Origin: Callaeas wilsoni
Lineage: Eukaryota > Chordata > Aves > Passeriformes > Callaeidae
Direction of reading: 5' to 3'
Assembly: GCA_013398955.1 (NCBI GenBank)
Contig: VWPU01011634.1
Span: 124,001 to 188,000 of the forward strand
DNA: 64,000 bases
Shown: one piece after another, positions 25,741 through 38,823 of the stretch
Layout: every line of letters begins with the position of its first letter
Numbering within the stretch: position 1 is the first letter of the stretch
Program-made: the position numbers and the translations under genes
The notes under the pieces: model-generated
Databases searched by the model: none
What the model was told of the DNA's origin: nothing
Seen by the model: only the letters and a program-made list of their open reading frames with translations

Positions 25741-28024
25741 ACGCCTAGTCTTCATTTTACACTTTTCAGTTTCTTTGCCTTGGTGACTTAATATTTTCAT
25801 AAGGAACTATATTCTTTTATTTACTTCAAGCCTTCTACCATTTAATTATATTTTTGCTCTTGTATCACAGAACCAGGATAGGAATTTTTTTGTTTTCTTT
25901 TTTCATATATGCTTATTTGATCATTCATTATTTTATATACATTCCTGGTTTCCATTTTTTCCTTTCAGAAAAAAAATTGCAGTCTTTTCACACTCCTATT
26001 AGTTTTTCAATGCCCTTGAACATTCTTATTTTGTCTGAATTCCCTGTATTTCTTCCTTTATTTATTGGTTACAGTGGTTAGAAAATTCATTTTGCCTTTA
26101 AAAAATTATTTACAAGTATTTGGCTTCCTCTATATTCCCAACTCTAAAGTTTCTTCACTCTTTTTAATACACTGAGCAGATTATTTTTCTGAAACTGCAT
26201 AACTGATTTATTAATGATTTACATTTGGACATTTGTCATTAGAGTCCTCGTAAAGCTGCCATCAAACATCTGAAAAGCAGATCTCCTACGTGAATAGATA
26301 GAATATGAACAGATCAAATACATTTTATGAATAATATTACAGACAAATGGTAACTTTAAATAGGACAAACTATTCATAGATGGGGACATTTTGAAAATAA
26401 GGCTCTGTGACTTCAGTAATTTAAAAGTTTGTTAAAATTAAGATTTTTAAATTCTTAGATTATAAAGAAGAATACATCTCTTCAGCAACTTATTCAATAG
26501 CTGTATAAATTCAATGTGAATGGTTTCGATGCAGAATGACAGAAACACATTGAACAACACATTCATAAGGGACAAAACTTTAAAATTAGATGCTTGTATT
26601 AGACTTCTTAAAGTTTGTTGGCTATCAAGATTAGAGGGAGCAAACTCAAAAAATTACATGGCTATCTAAGCCATTTCCAGGGATTTTAGACAATGCCCAA
26701 AAGATATCTAATGTCTTTCATGTTCAAAGGGCTGCGTAAGTCCTTTAACGATCTTTAGAAATGTTACCCTTAAAAGAATGGCCTGTTGTGCAAAAATGCA
26801 GCTCCTTCTACTGAAACTGAAACAAAGGGTGTAGAATTGTAATTTTAAGCAGTAATTTAAAAGATGGAATATTAAACAATAATGCTTCAACCAGCTTTAG
26901 CCACAAAATAACCTTTCCTGCCTCTTCTTTCCTTCTCCTTTTTTATTTCTTCAGCATATCCCCATAAAACTGTAAGTCTGTTAAAAAAAAAAAAAAAAGA
27001 AATGGGGTAGTAGATGTTCAAAGGTATTATTAATGTTCCTGTCACAGTAGTTTCTTGTCCACTGGGAAATTGCTCATTTATAGTGAACCAGACCTCAACA
27101 ATAGATGGAAGTTTATAAGTTAAAAATAGTTCCCTTCTCAATAATAAAGAAAGAACTTTGAAATAATACATTAAAAATGTCACTGAGGGCACTGTAGATG
27201 ACTAATGAGCGACTTGAAAAGGATGAGTGCAATGTTTAGTCTTATAAGATTATTTATTGACTGTACTTTTACCATATCTATTTTTTGATTGATCTTTTTT
27301 GAAATATCAGAATTACTCTGTGTCTGTCACCATGTTTATGAGGTTTTGGTGCTAGAGATTAATGAATGAAGATATACCACAAAAGACTTTTTTCTCTTTT
27401 CTTATTATATTTTAAAGGGGAAATAAGACACTGGTGCCAATGTTATGCTAATGACAGTCTGCATACTTGCAGTTACTTGCAGGAATCAGTTTTCCTTTTT
27501 TGTCACAAACTTGGTATCTACAAACTTGTTTTAAACAGAAAACACAACAATTTCTATCAATAGTAACTTGTGCTTAAAATGTGTGTTTTATAATTGCATT
27601 GGTTAAGTGTTTAGGTTAATTTAAATTAGAAGACAATCCCATATATTTAAAAAAATAATTCATAACAAGCCCTTCACAGGAAGGAAACAAATTAGGACAG
27701 TTAGAAATTGCATGAAGAATTGAACGGTAAAGCAAAAAAACCCACAGCGTTGATCCCTCCTCTTGACAGTACTAAGAAAAGGCAGTTTCAAATTTTACTG
27801 TATATCAAGAGAATAAAACACATTTGATAACTCAGCAACAGGCAAAAACTTGGTACTTAGGTGAGAGCAAATGACATTGAGCAGGATTTGGTATGATTAT
27901 ACCTTTCTGATGAGTCATAACTAATGAAGCAGTCTAATGCTCATGAAGCGAAACTGGTGACAAAAGTGAGAAGAAGGCAACTGGGAGGATCAAGGAGGCA
28001 GTGAAGGAGAATATGCATCTCACA
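25741..28024. other. AT-rich non-coding stretch, no gene seen
   Basis: AT-rich sequence with one 16-base poly-A run at 26983-26998. The 101-codon minus-strand frame near 26887-27192 runs through that poly-A, giving an F run, and has no domain, so I do not call it a gene. Confidence 0.55.
26983..26998 (+). repeat. Poly-A run (16 A)
   Basis: An uninterrupted run of 16 A residues with no recognisable retroposon body before it. Confidence 0.85.
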
Positions 28025-28623
28025 CACATTAGCCCAATGGCATCCTGACTTGTATCAGGAATAGTGTGGCCAGCAGGACCAGGGCAGTGACTGCACTGAG
28101 CACTGGTGAGGCTGCACCTCAAATCCTGTGGCCAGTTCTGGGCCCCTCACTGCTAGAAAGACATGGAGGGGCTGGAGCATGTCCAGAGAAAGGCGACAAA
28201 GTTGGTGAAGAGCAGTGGAGCACAGGTCATCAAGAGCAGCTGAGGGAGCTGAGGGTTGTTTAGCCTGGAGAAAAGGAGGCTCAGGGGAGACCTGAGCTCT
28301 CTACACCTGATTGAAGGGAGGTTGTAGACAAATGGGGGTCAGTCTCCTCCCAGGCAGCTGGTGACAGGACAAGAAATGGCCTCACATTGAGCCAGGGGAG
28401 ATTTAGGTTGGATCTTAGGAAAAATATCTTCAATAATAGGCTGGTCAGGCATTGGAATAGGCTGCCCAGGGCAGTGATGTAATCGCCATCCTGAAAGTAT
28501 TGAAAAAGCATGTATATATGGCACATGCAAACATGATTTAGAGGTGAACATGGCAGTCCCAGGTTAATGGTTGGACTCGATTTAAGTGGTCTTTTCCAAC
28601 GTCAAAAATTTTATGACTCTATG
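28025..28623 (+). mobile_element. CR1 LINE 3' end, plus strand, 5'-truncated
   Basis: About 600 bases match the end of CR1 ORF2 plus the 3' untranslated region. The left part encodes CR1 C-terminal residues such as IRNSVASRTRAV, then the frame shifts. The middle has the diagnostic runs GAGGCTCAGGGGAGACCT and GGCTGCCCAGGGCAGTGATG. The right end is GGTTGGACTCGATTT...CTTTTCCAAC, closing with ATGACTCTATG, the short terminal repeat type of CR1. It is 5'-truncated and frameshifted, so non-functional. It is followed directly by a purine-rich tract. Confidence 0.92.
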
Positions 28624-28630
28624 TGGTTTA

Positions 28631-28673
28631 GAGAAAAAGAAAAAAAAGGAGAAAATTAAAAGAAAGAAAGAGA
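28631..28673 (+). repeat. Purine-rich (GA/A) tract
   Basis: About 40 bases of almost pure A and G starting 8 bases after the CR1 end. It could have grown from sequence at the integration site. It is low complexity and has no coding content. Confidence 0.8.
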
Positions 28674-29689
28674 CATTTCAATGTTTTTGCAGAAAAAAAT
28701 GTCTCTGGTAACTTATTAGACAGATCCACTGTGTATAGAATTCTAGTAGGAACCTAGTGAGTAAATTAAGACAGAAATTTTCATATCTTATGTGGAGAGG
28801 AATAGAATATCAGGTAAAGTCATTTTACAAATATTTATAAAAACATTTTACAAATCTGAGATGGTAAAAAGTCAGAAAGAAAAAATGTACTGTTTACTGT
28901 GAGATTATCCAACTTTTAGTGTAGAATTCAACCCCTTGAACTCTGTCCCACTTTTACTTTTTTGTTTAGATTAGTATTTTTCACATGTCTACAAGTACTG
29001 GCTCTCTGCTTCCAGAACCCACAATTTTATGCTTTACATTTTTCTCAGTTATTTGGTTCTCAATGGCAGGTAGTTTCCTTCTTCTCTTCCCTCTGCATAT
29101 GTCTCTTCCTCTTCAATTTCATCTCCTCTCCTCCCATCTCCTTTCCTGTCAATGTGTGGGCTTCTGCTCTTGCAAAATTGTAATAATTTGATTTATTCAC
29201 ATCTGCAATGAAAGATAATTTTTATGAAGAGTTACAGTGTCTCAGCTGACATAGAATGGTTTTTTAGCTCCAGCAATTTGTTTGTGTGTCTAAGCCTTTA
29301 TATTTCTTTTTAAGCTTTTTTCAAATATTTTAAAAATCTAGTGGGGTTCATATGTTGTAATCTGTCTCTTATTGGAGGTATCAAACCACACATTTAAGAT
29401 TCTTCATCAGTAGTCTCATTGAAACTATCAGGACAGTTTACATACCTGAGCTTCAACAAGAGCTTTATCAATCTTATTTCTCAGAGAGGCAGCAATGCCA
29501 CATTACTGCTCAGTTTTTGAACTGTCACATCACTCTCTGTCTGCCTCAGTTTCCATGCTTTCATTTTCCTTCCTCTCTCAGGGGACATCTACAAGACTAC
29601 ATAGCTATCATAACTACCGCTAGACCTCGAGGAGCAGTCACAGTGTGATTCCTGGAATAGGCAGCCCTCCAGTCTCTTGGCAAGAGGGC

Positions 29690-29800
29690 TGGTTGCATTT
29701 GTTTGCTCAGAACACCGCCCAATTGCGCAGGTGGCTGCGCGCCACCGCCAGCCGCGTGGAACTTCTACGTGTGAAATTAGCATCCAATGCTTGCATAGCA
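29690..29800. other. Small CpG-dense patch with GC hairpin
   Basis: Between 29714 and 29772 there are eight CpG dinucleotides, whereas the surrounding kilobases are CpG-poor, as is usual for methylated vertebrate DNA. Within it GGTGGC (29730-29735) and GCCACC (29741-29746) form a perfect 6-bp stem around the loop TGCGC. It is far shorter than a standard CpG island. It may be a small unmethylated regulatory element, a first exon or a recent insertion; the sequence does not decide. Confidence 0.45.
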
Positions 29801-32032
29801 GGAATTTGAGCCCTGATCTCCCAGACGCTAACTGATCTTCTAAGATGAAGGATCCTCAGAGATAAAGCTGTGCTTATTGCATGCAAGAATATTAGTGTGG
29901 GAGAGAGGAGAGAACAAAAGACTAACTCTGTAGGTTGCTCTCCAAGCATTTGTCAGGGATATGCAACACTGAGATTCATGGAGATTCTAGTGCCAGTAAA
30001 TTTGAGATAAATAAGCAAAAGTGATACAATTTGCAGTGGAATCACTGGAAAAAACCTCTCAGATCATTCCAGGATATCTAGGTTTGTCATATATGCGGGG
30101 AAATTAAACTCAAGTTCTGGCTCCAAATCTCTTTCATATGAACAAGTAACACTGTTCCTTGTGAGTGGTGCAGCTGGGGGTTGATCTTATTTTTGATGGC
30201 TAAAGGAGGCTATGAAAATGTCTTCATGTAATAAAATTAAAACCTTAAATAGATGGATCTTTGTAGCAGACAGGAAAGCGCAGAGCTCCGCTTAGAACAG
30301 AAATTTAAGAACCTGAGTCATACTCGATTTTTTTATGTTTTATACCCAGAACATCTGTGAATCTTTGCACAGCCTCTTAGTTCTTACCATGAGATCTTCT
30401 GTGTGAGAAGTTTAGTTTGACGATGTCCCCTCTAATTAGGATATGCAGTGCTGATTTTACCCTGCCTTAATACTTTTTTTAGGAAATACTCCAATGAAAC
30501 GCAGATCAACATGGCCTAAGGTACTATACACCAGAAGAACCACTGACCTCTTCAACTGTGCTCCTCCAGTGCTCAGTAAGTGTGATGTCATTAAACATAG
30601 CTTAATTGGAATGTAAGGAAGGGTAAGCAGTGTTGCACACCTGATTTTGGCCATAAGGCACTCCTGGGGACTGTTACCATTGCTCAGCTGATACACAGTA
30701 ATTAAACTGAATTTCATTGTGTGTAAATCCCTTAAATGCTTCCTAAATCTCTCAGAAAGGTCCTGGCAGAATGAGATGTACTGCCGTACTGCTTTCCTGC
30801 CTCTACAGTACTTCTACAATTATAACCAGATTTCTTCTTTAGTTCAGTACTGCCCTCAACATTCTTATTGTTTTCCATAGCTACAAGGCATGATGTGTAT
30901 TCTCCTCCTATTGTGAAACGTGTCAGAGTATGTGCCTGTCTGATTAACAACATCAGGCTCATGTCTTATCTTTCTACAATTGGACAAACTCCGTTGTGAG
31001 GATGCAAGGGAATTGAGTTAGTGATGTCTTGTAACACTGTGAAGATTAATGTACACTGCTGAATCTCTGACTCCAGGAGCTCCCACTGGATGACATGATG
31101 GGAACAGTAGGATATTTTGTTATCTATGGCCATGACAATATGTCCTAGTTTCACGCACCACAGTGCAAAGCAGTTGTTCTGCTCGGAGAAGTTACTTACA
31201 GAAATGATGTAGGTGGAATAGCAGAAAGGCAAAAATTATTTGATCAAAATGAAGCATCCCAAGACTCTTCCTAAGAAAGCATGTTGTGTGGCAATTACAT
31301 TAAACAACTTCCTGGAGACTTGCACCTTGCAGATATGTGCTACTCTGCATGATTCTGAATGTCACGTGCTTTCAGTAGTTCTCACCTCCACCTAGCTTCC
31401 AGACATTCTATAAAATTCTCAATATGATTGTGTAATATATTTCTGATGTGACTCTGGTATTCTTCATGATCAGACATTGAGCTGGATTAAAAGGCAGAAA
31501 ATACAATGCTTGCTTGTGTAGTTTCTCTTAGATGCCAGACTGCATCCTTCACATCCTTTTATCTCCCTTGTTCTGCTCCTTTTCTTTCTCTAGTGAAAGA
31601 CTTTCCAATGGCTCTACTTTGCTCTTAGTCTTTACTGTCATAGGGCTTTTTAACATGCTGGTTAAAGCTCTGGTTTCCATAACTAGAGCCAGCAGAGGAG
31701 GTTTCATCCTGAAGTTGCTTTAATGATAACCCAATGTCTTCTCAGAAATTCAGCGGTATTTCAGAAAGGCAGCAGAAATTAAAAAATAATGGCCTGTTGA
31801 ATAGGCTGCACTGAATTTTAGATCCACTCCTGCTAGATTTCATCTGTCATATATTGGGGGAGGGGTATTATTGATGTAGTTTTAAGCAGAAATTTAGTAT
31901 TATAGAATAAAAGTATTTTCTTTGATTAAAAAGATTTGTGAAACTAATGCCTGAGACAGAGCACGAGATGAATAGAGAAGATTTTTTTTCACAAAAGCCC
32001 TATAAAGACAATCTTTATGTGTTTGCACACTC

Positions 32033-32075
32033 AAAAAGAAAATAAATAAATAAAAGAAGAAAAGAAAAATAAAAA
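32033..32075. repeat. A-rich low-complexity tract
   Basis: A-rich sequence made of AATA and AAGA words over about 40 bases. It is simple low-complexity DNA with no coding content. Confidence 0.75.
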
Positions 32076-34019
32076 GCCTTGGATGCAGTGTAGTTAGCTC
32101 TAGACTCTCTATCACAGTACCAATTCTGAGCTGTCAGAAGGCTGCTCTATTTTATTCTTTTTTTTCTCTCTGTGTGTGACACATTTTAGCTTTCTACAAA
32201 AAGGGAATAAAGGGGAAGCGGCTCTGGCTAGCCTTGGAAAAGCTATTTAGCTTGCATATTGTGGAACTGTCTTCCCTAGCTAGTTACTGCCATTTTATAA
32301 CACTGCAGCATATTGGATCAAAGACTAGAACTGCCACCTCCTGTTTACAATGGGCTGGAGCAGTCACAGAATTGTCAGGGCTACTTTCTGCCTCGGTGTG
32401 ATTGGAAAGACTGAAAACGGTAGGTTGCCACCAACAGGTTAATTTCTTTTTTTTATTATTTAATTTTTGGCGTTCACCTGCAATGTCAATGCAAGTAAAG
32501 CTAAAACATTTAACCTACAAGGGCAAGCATCGTTTATAATCCTTTCAAATATTCTTGAGTATACCTGGAATAACAGGCACAAATATGCATGCAATACTAT
32601 TGTTTCAGAGATGATTTCAAAGGCAAAACCATGGAGACAGGAAAAAAAACCGAAAAATAATCCTTGAAGTGTGTTCTAGATTTTTAATATATGTTATGCT
32701 GAGACAAGAGCTGTTGTTAGGCTGCATAAACACTATGTCCCAAGGCTTAACACTTAGAAAGGTTATTTTTATAGCTCTGCCAGTATCAAATTTTTGTGAG
32801 AGTCATCAGTGATTTTCATTTTGCAGTGACAATATAGTGTTTAAAAATATCAATTGACTGATAAGAAGACTTCCTTTTAAAGGTGAAATTACATTCCAGC
32901 TATCCAGAGGGTGTAATTTGGGGGCTCTGGTAGAATAATAAGCATTTGGCAGGCAAATTTCTAGTTTATATTTCTGATTTATCTTTCCAGCTTTAAGAAA
33001 GTGATTTTGTTGCTTATACTCACCAAAAAGAGATGTAGAGCGGAGAGACAAAGGACGGCAATTTTCACACTGGACTAAAACACAAACTTTATGATCCCCA
33101 TCCCCGTGTCTGTTAATGCAGGTACCTTAGGAAGAAGATGTGCATAAACCTCTAAAGCTGGCTCTTCAAGAGACAAAAGAAACACGAACAAGAAACTGGG
33201 TACACACCATGTTCTTATAACACCAGCTAAGGTGGGAGACCTGTGCTTTTCTTCTGTGTCACTTCCATATATACCTTAAACAAACAATGTCATTCCTTTT
33301 CCTGCATGTGCCTTGTGCAAGACCTCGGAATTGCATCACTGCTTCCATTTAGGGTTTCTAGTTGGTTATATAAGGGGTGCACATTGTAATGTGAAAAATA
33401 ATGGGATAACGATGAAGCTGATCTGCTGCTTTCTTTCTTACAGTGGGCTTTGACATATGCTGAGATCAGAGAGCAGGACGCACACTGCATCATGGGACCA
33501 AGGATCTTGTGAGGATATTTGGCATCTATAATATACCATCTGTATGTGATTTAAGTCACTGTCAAAGTTCCAACCCTTTTGCTTCCTTATTTTCTGTTTT
33601 TTATTGAAAGGCTGACTTGTATGTGCAAGCATCAGTTTGTGGACTCAGTGATGACTTAAGGACTACTGCCTAGAGACTTCTAAGGGGGTTTTGCAGTCTG
33701 TACAGGTGCCCTTTTTCCTTCATGGTCTTCTGCATCCAACTAGAACTGCTTACATTTTTAGTTCCAGAAGTTTCTTGTTTGATGATGACAGTGATTGTGC
33801 ATCCATCTCCATCGGGTATACTGGGTGTATAATATTTAAAGGGATTAAATTTTGACAATGCTGTTTCCTTAGGTCTCACAATGCTGTTTGTAAAATAAAA
33901 GACTGTGAACTATTTGGTACCTTTTATGATTTGGTATATTGAAAGATTAATTTTGATGCACTGATAAATACATACTTTGTAGAAATTTTACAGAACTGGA
34001 TCAAAAGTTGCATTTGCAT

Positions 34020-34056
34020 CTCTCTTCTTTTTTTTTTTCCTTTTTTCCTTTTTTTT
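34020..34056. repeat. Pyrimidine tract (T/C)
   Basis: About 36 bases of nearly pure T and C, with T runs up to 12. It is low-complexity sequence; no splice junction or exon could be recognised beside it. Confidence 0.8.
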
Positions 34057-35515
34057 GGTGCTTTTGTGTATGAAAGTATACATATATATTTGTAAAGTAT
34101 TTGGGACTGAAAAGTATACAAATTTTTTCTTAAATATTTTTGGATTTCTGCATTGAGAGAGCCTTAAGTTACTGAAATCTCTTCAGAATTTTTTCCAAAT
34201 TCTCCTTCAAAAATGAAAAGACAAAAGACTTTGCATTTTGGATCCGTTAGTGCAATTAAGAAATTATGTCAGTGGAAACCAATTCAAGAAAAAACCTGGT
34301 GTTCAGAACATAAATGGAACTTAGAAATGTAGCTCCTAGAATTTCCAGTCTGGTTCAGTTAGACTATCATAACAAAATAGAGTGATTATAACTACTACCC
34401 AGTTATAACTGTATCTTTTCATTAATTACCTTTTCTCACAGACATCTAGGCTCACACATTCATGCATTAAGATTCAGGGCATGTTTTTTATTATTCTTTT
34501 TCAAACCTTGATATCCTTGTGTGTATTTGCTCAAAAGAGAAGCCAAAAGGAAACATTTACTTTCTCTGTATTTATCAAAATTTATTAAATTAGTGGTACA
34601 AAGAGCACTTACTTCACACCTGCACATCAGATGCACTCAAACAATATTCTAGTACCATTCCTGCTACTGCTTCTTGCTTTGTATATTAATTTAAACATCT
34701 TTGTCTAGTTCTTCGCTATGTGTAACTCTTTAAAATATAGAAAGGAAAGAACCCTGATGGTTACAGGAGCCGTCCAGAATAGCTTTTTCTGCCTCAAGTC
34801 CCCATTTGGACAAAATATTTCTCTTATTAATGACTCAACTCTCACTGAATTTTGAAAATATTTCACCATGGAACTGAAAAGAACTACTTTCCAAGGAGAG
34901 CAACTGTGTGTATGTTCTTGCAATGTAGTTGATAGGTGATTACACTCAGCCATTTCTTTTCTCTTTTCTTCTAGCTGCAATCTGCAAGTCCTGTTTTAAC
35001 AATTTTATCCCAGAGGAGGTTAAAAAATCTCTGAAATGTTTGTTAGATGAAAAGTATTCTTTAAAAAAGAAAATATATTAATTTGAATACTGTTACTTAG
35101 GCAACATCAGAGATTCAGCGTAGCTTATCACTTACTAAGAAGGAAAATGACTCCAGGTACATGTAAATCTAGTTCATGAAATTTCTTTATGCTCTTGGAA
35201 AGCAACCAGCTAATCTCAGACCACCTGGTCAAGCTCTCTCTTCTTTTTGCACCTAACTACTCAGTTTCACATCTGGTACAGTTGAAAAAAAATAAGAAAA
35301 AAAAAGCCTAGCTGGGTTGCTTTCCCTCTTCATAAATAAGAGCAAAGTCAGGCATTCCTTAACTATTTCACCTGTGATTTGGATTTCATTTTTCTTTTCA
35401 GACAACAGACTTATTGGGATGATGACTTTAAAATCCCTTCCCTATGTTGATATTTATAAACCACAGAGGGTGGAGGTTAAGCTCTGGCCCTGTGTTCAAA
35501 GGCTTCTCTCATCAG

Positions 35516-35550
35516 CCAAGGTCAGGAGCTGAGCTCCTGAGGGACCTTGG
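35516..35550. repeat. Imperfect palindrome, two 15-bp arms
   Basis: The left arm (35516-35530, CCAAGGTCAGGAGCT) pairs with the right arm (35532-35538 plus 35543-35550). The only breaks are a 4-base insertion GAGG in the right arm and a single central base at 35531. All 15 arm positions are complementary. This is much longer than expected by chance at one site and could be extruded as a cruciform or bound by a dimeric factor. I cannot assign it to a DNA transposon. Confidence 0.85.
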
Positions 35551-37159
35551 GTTCATAGTTTTATTGCCAATGAGTAATGCCTTGAAACTGCATCCAGTTC
35601 TGCTGCACTTCAGAAGTTTATGTGGTGCTGTTTTTAGTATCTTGATTAAAACTTAGTAGTAAACATAAAGTAACTCTCTTGTCACTATATATTTTCAAGT
35701 TTTACTGTTTTTTCACCACTCCTCTTTATGATCAGAGTAATAAATGCACCTATATAGGTTTTTTCCCTGACATTTTATGCTTCTGAGTCCATGAATAAAA
35801 TCTGCTATAGAAATGCTAAAACAATGTCTCAGGCAGTTAAATAAGCAGAATGACCTTATTAAATAGATGTTTTTCAATATTTAAAAGTAAGAGATATATT
35901 TTAGATAAAATATGCAATTCACCAGTTTTGTGTTCCCATTCTTTTCTCTTTTTTTTTGTTTCTCTCTCCTTTCTTTTTTAATTCAGTAAAAGACAATCCA
36001 GAATTGCTCACCTCCACCTGCAAATAAATGTGGAAAGAAGCAGCCTGGACAGATTTACCCTTACAGAACATAATTACGATAATAGTTACACATACATTTA
36101 TTTGAGATTACCCCTATTCTTGATATTTTCTTAAAGATTTGTGGAACTCTTAGCTTTTCCCCTTCCTTATTTTTTTCTCCTGGTAGTGCAACGTGACGAT
36201 CAGGTTCAGTGTCTAATGAGGCAGCCATTCTGAACACGTAGAGACAAAGAAGAGGTTTCCCTGGCAACAAGGACCATGCCAGAGCTCTCAGAACAGTTAT
36301 TTCCCCTGTATTCAGGTTCCTTTTCTGTTTAGGATGCCTATTAGTGTGAGTTCACAGGCAATGCCTGGCAAGCTTTTCAGAGATTACAGCTCCTAAATAT
36401 ACCTAACAAAATCCAGCTAAGGCTATGATTTATGGGTAAACTGAAAAGTGGAGAGCTGACATATAGTTTTTCAGTTTTACATTTTTTTATGGAATCTTAA
36501 AACAATGATGACTATAAGTTCATTACATATGTCTAAGGCTATTAAATACACTGCCTATATCTCTTTAGAACTTCACTGGTCTCAGCAAAATTTGTGTGAG
36601 TTCACTGAATTCTGAGCCATATTTCTGCTGTCACTAGAATAAGCACTAATTGAGGTTTTAGATCTAAAACACATGAATTTAAGCACATATAGATGCAATG
36701 AAATATTTAGAATTGTATGTGATATAACTTGAATATAAATTTCAGTTTAAATGTAGAGAAAAATTACAGCAATAAAGTATTGAAATATTTGATAATTTTT
36801 ACTCTTTAAAAGTAAAATGAAATTACAATTAAATTAAATTCTTGAGTTCAAATCTTTACTTGCATCTGAAATCTATAAGCCCTTTATGATGAAGATTTCT
36901 GAAATCGGATTAAGATATGAGCTTTTCCACATCCTTACAAGTTTTTGAGAGAACTGAGAAGATTACTACATCACCCAGCCCTAAGCTTGGTCAGTATCCT
37001 GAAACGGTTCATGCAGCGATCCAACTCAGCTGAGAGTTTTGATCTGGAAAGTGTTTTCAAAATGCACCTGCTCACACACATTAAACATACAATTGCAATT
37101 TCTACTTCATGTAGATCAGAAGCATTAATCTCGTGTTCAAGTTATCCACTGGAGATATG

Positions 37160-37213
37160 GAATAGAATAGTCCAGTTTGGAAGGGATCTACAAGGATCAG
37201 CTAGTACATCTGA
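37160..37213 (-). mobile_element. CR1 3' end stub, minus strand
   Basis: The plus strand reads GAATAGAATAGTCCAG, then TTTGGAAGGGATCTACAAGG and ATCAGCTAGTAC, which is the antisense of a CR1 3' terminus. Only about 55 bases remain recognisable, so this is an extremely 5'-truncated or eroded copy. Confidence 0.8.
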
Positions 37214-37266
37214 TAAAAACATCTGTTTAATTCCACCTTCATCAAGAGAGAATTCAAACCAACCAG

Positions 37267-37335
37267 CTTTCTTTTCTTCTTTCTCCCTTCCTCTCTACCC
37301 TTTTCCTTCTGTCCTTCCTTCTGTCCTCTTGTCCT
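37267..37335. repeat. Long pyrimidine tract
   Basis: About 69 bases that are almost all C and T, with TTCC and TCCTTCCTT words, lying about 55 bases beyond the CR1 stub. Such homopurine-homopyrimidine tracts can adopt triplex structure. The overlapping open frames on both strands are low-complexity artefacts. Confidence 0.85.
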
Positions 37336-37526
37336 AATAAATACAGCCTTGTGACTACATCACTGTATGAAGGAATAGACAGCAAGTGTATGAATATTCT
37401 GAGGCAATAGAAAGGAATGTTTCTGGACAAGTACTGCAACCAGCTGACTTTTACTGCAGTCATAATTTCATCTGTCAGTAGCTGAACTTTTAAATCTTTA
37501 ATCCAACTCATTTAAAAAAAAATTAA

Positions 37527-37554
37527 ATATATATATATACATATATATATATAT
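37527..37554. repeat. TA dinucleotide microsatellite
   Basis: About 28 bases of alternating A and T, interrupted once by a C. Confidence 0.9.
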
Positions 37555-38823
37555 CCTGAGCACTTTAAAGTTCTCCAAGTTAAAATTCAAGCATTAGGAT
37601 CCCAAGAGGACAAAACCTCCCTACAGCCTTGAGTAAAGAATCTAAAAGGCAGAATTTAATATCTCTCTCTTCATTATTCACTATTGATGATCTGTAGGAA
37701 GCTACATAGCATCTATGCATACTGAGAGGAGTCCTGCATATTTAGAGAGGACCATAGGCAGGTGCTGCCACTGAGATCTTAAACAGATGGCAACTAACTC
37801 ACCGTGTCAGTGAGACAGGAAGGTTTTCTAACTGTCCTGGAACAAATAGGAGCCTTAAAAACAAGCTCTGCAAAGACCCTTGTAACTGATTCTCATACCC
37901 TAACCAAATCACTTGTCAAGAGTTCAGCTGCGATTGATAGGCCTGGGAAGATATTGCTTGGCTCTTACTTACATCCTGTCTCATATTCAATTCCACTGTT
38001 ATATGTAAAGTCAAGGTAGTTGCAAAATAGTGAGAAACTAAGGAAGAAAAAATAAAAATGAGAAATAGGAGTAAAAATAAATTAAAAAGTGGGATCTTGC
38101 TTTGAACTTGTAAGGAAGATATTCTCATTTTTTTTTGCTGTGAAGATTGCAAAGGAAACTCATTTCAGCTTTGTAAGACCACAACGATTGCTTCAGACAC
38201 AAAATGAATCAAGCCTCTTGTTGGATTATGTGGGTGGTATTTCCACTCTTCCCTAGTGGGATAATTCACAGCCTGCAGCTGTGGCATGAAAACTTAAATA
38301 TTTTTTCTCTTTCTGTCTGGCTTTAAAAGGAAGGACCTGCATTCATTTCCTGTTTTAAAGAAAAAGAAAAAGAGAAAAGAAATTGAAGGTCCATTAAAGA
38401 TTAGTAGTGTGAAACAGAGCAGTCATAAAACAAAACTGCATAAACAAAGAAGGAATTAATTTGCATCTTTTTAAGCAGCTACAGTCTAGTATTTGAAAGT
38501 GAATGAGAAGATATGCACTTGCCCAGGTGTATAAATAACAAGATAATGGTTGTAAACAATCCCTTTTGTACTGTTAAGAATCATAACTCTTTACTTCCCT
38601 GCTTTTAAAGAATTAAGTTCTCTTTTTATACAGCAAAATTTTTAGTATTATTATTACCAATTAAAACAAATTTCTTGGATTCTTTGTGTGCAATTCAAAC
38701 AAATTAGATAATACATAAACTATAAACTTGCTGTTCTATATCATTAAAAACACTTTGCAAATTCACAGCTGAACTTCACTTCCAAGTACACTTTTATTAG
38801 TCTAGGAATATCTTCTCCAAGGG

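Larger units (their letters stand above)
28674..37159. other. Non-coding stretch, no gene seen
   Basis: About 8.5 kb of AT-rich sequence with slightly more GC-balanced stretches near 29.4-30.9 kb. Open frames up to 91 codons are present on the minus strand but lack domains and overlap one another. It holds the CpG hairpin patch at 29690-29800, a low-complexity A-rich tract at 32033-32075, a pyrimidine tract at 34020-34056 and the palindrome at 35516-35550. I recognise no transposon family or RNA gene in the remainder. Confidence 0.55.

Noticed and set aside
26887..27192. A 101-codon minus-strand frame
   Set aside because: It runs through a poly-A stretch (translated as a phenylalanine run) and has low-complexity ends with no domain.
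28066..28551. Open frames on both strands near 28.1-28.5 kb
   Set aside because: All fall within the CR1 3' end. The plus-strand one is a frameshifted piece of CR1 ORF2 and the minus-strand ones are antisense.
36945..37337. A 130-codon plus-strand frame
   Set aside because: Its second half is the antisense CR1 stub followed by the translated pyrimidine tract. Its first half has no recognised domain.
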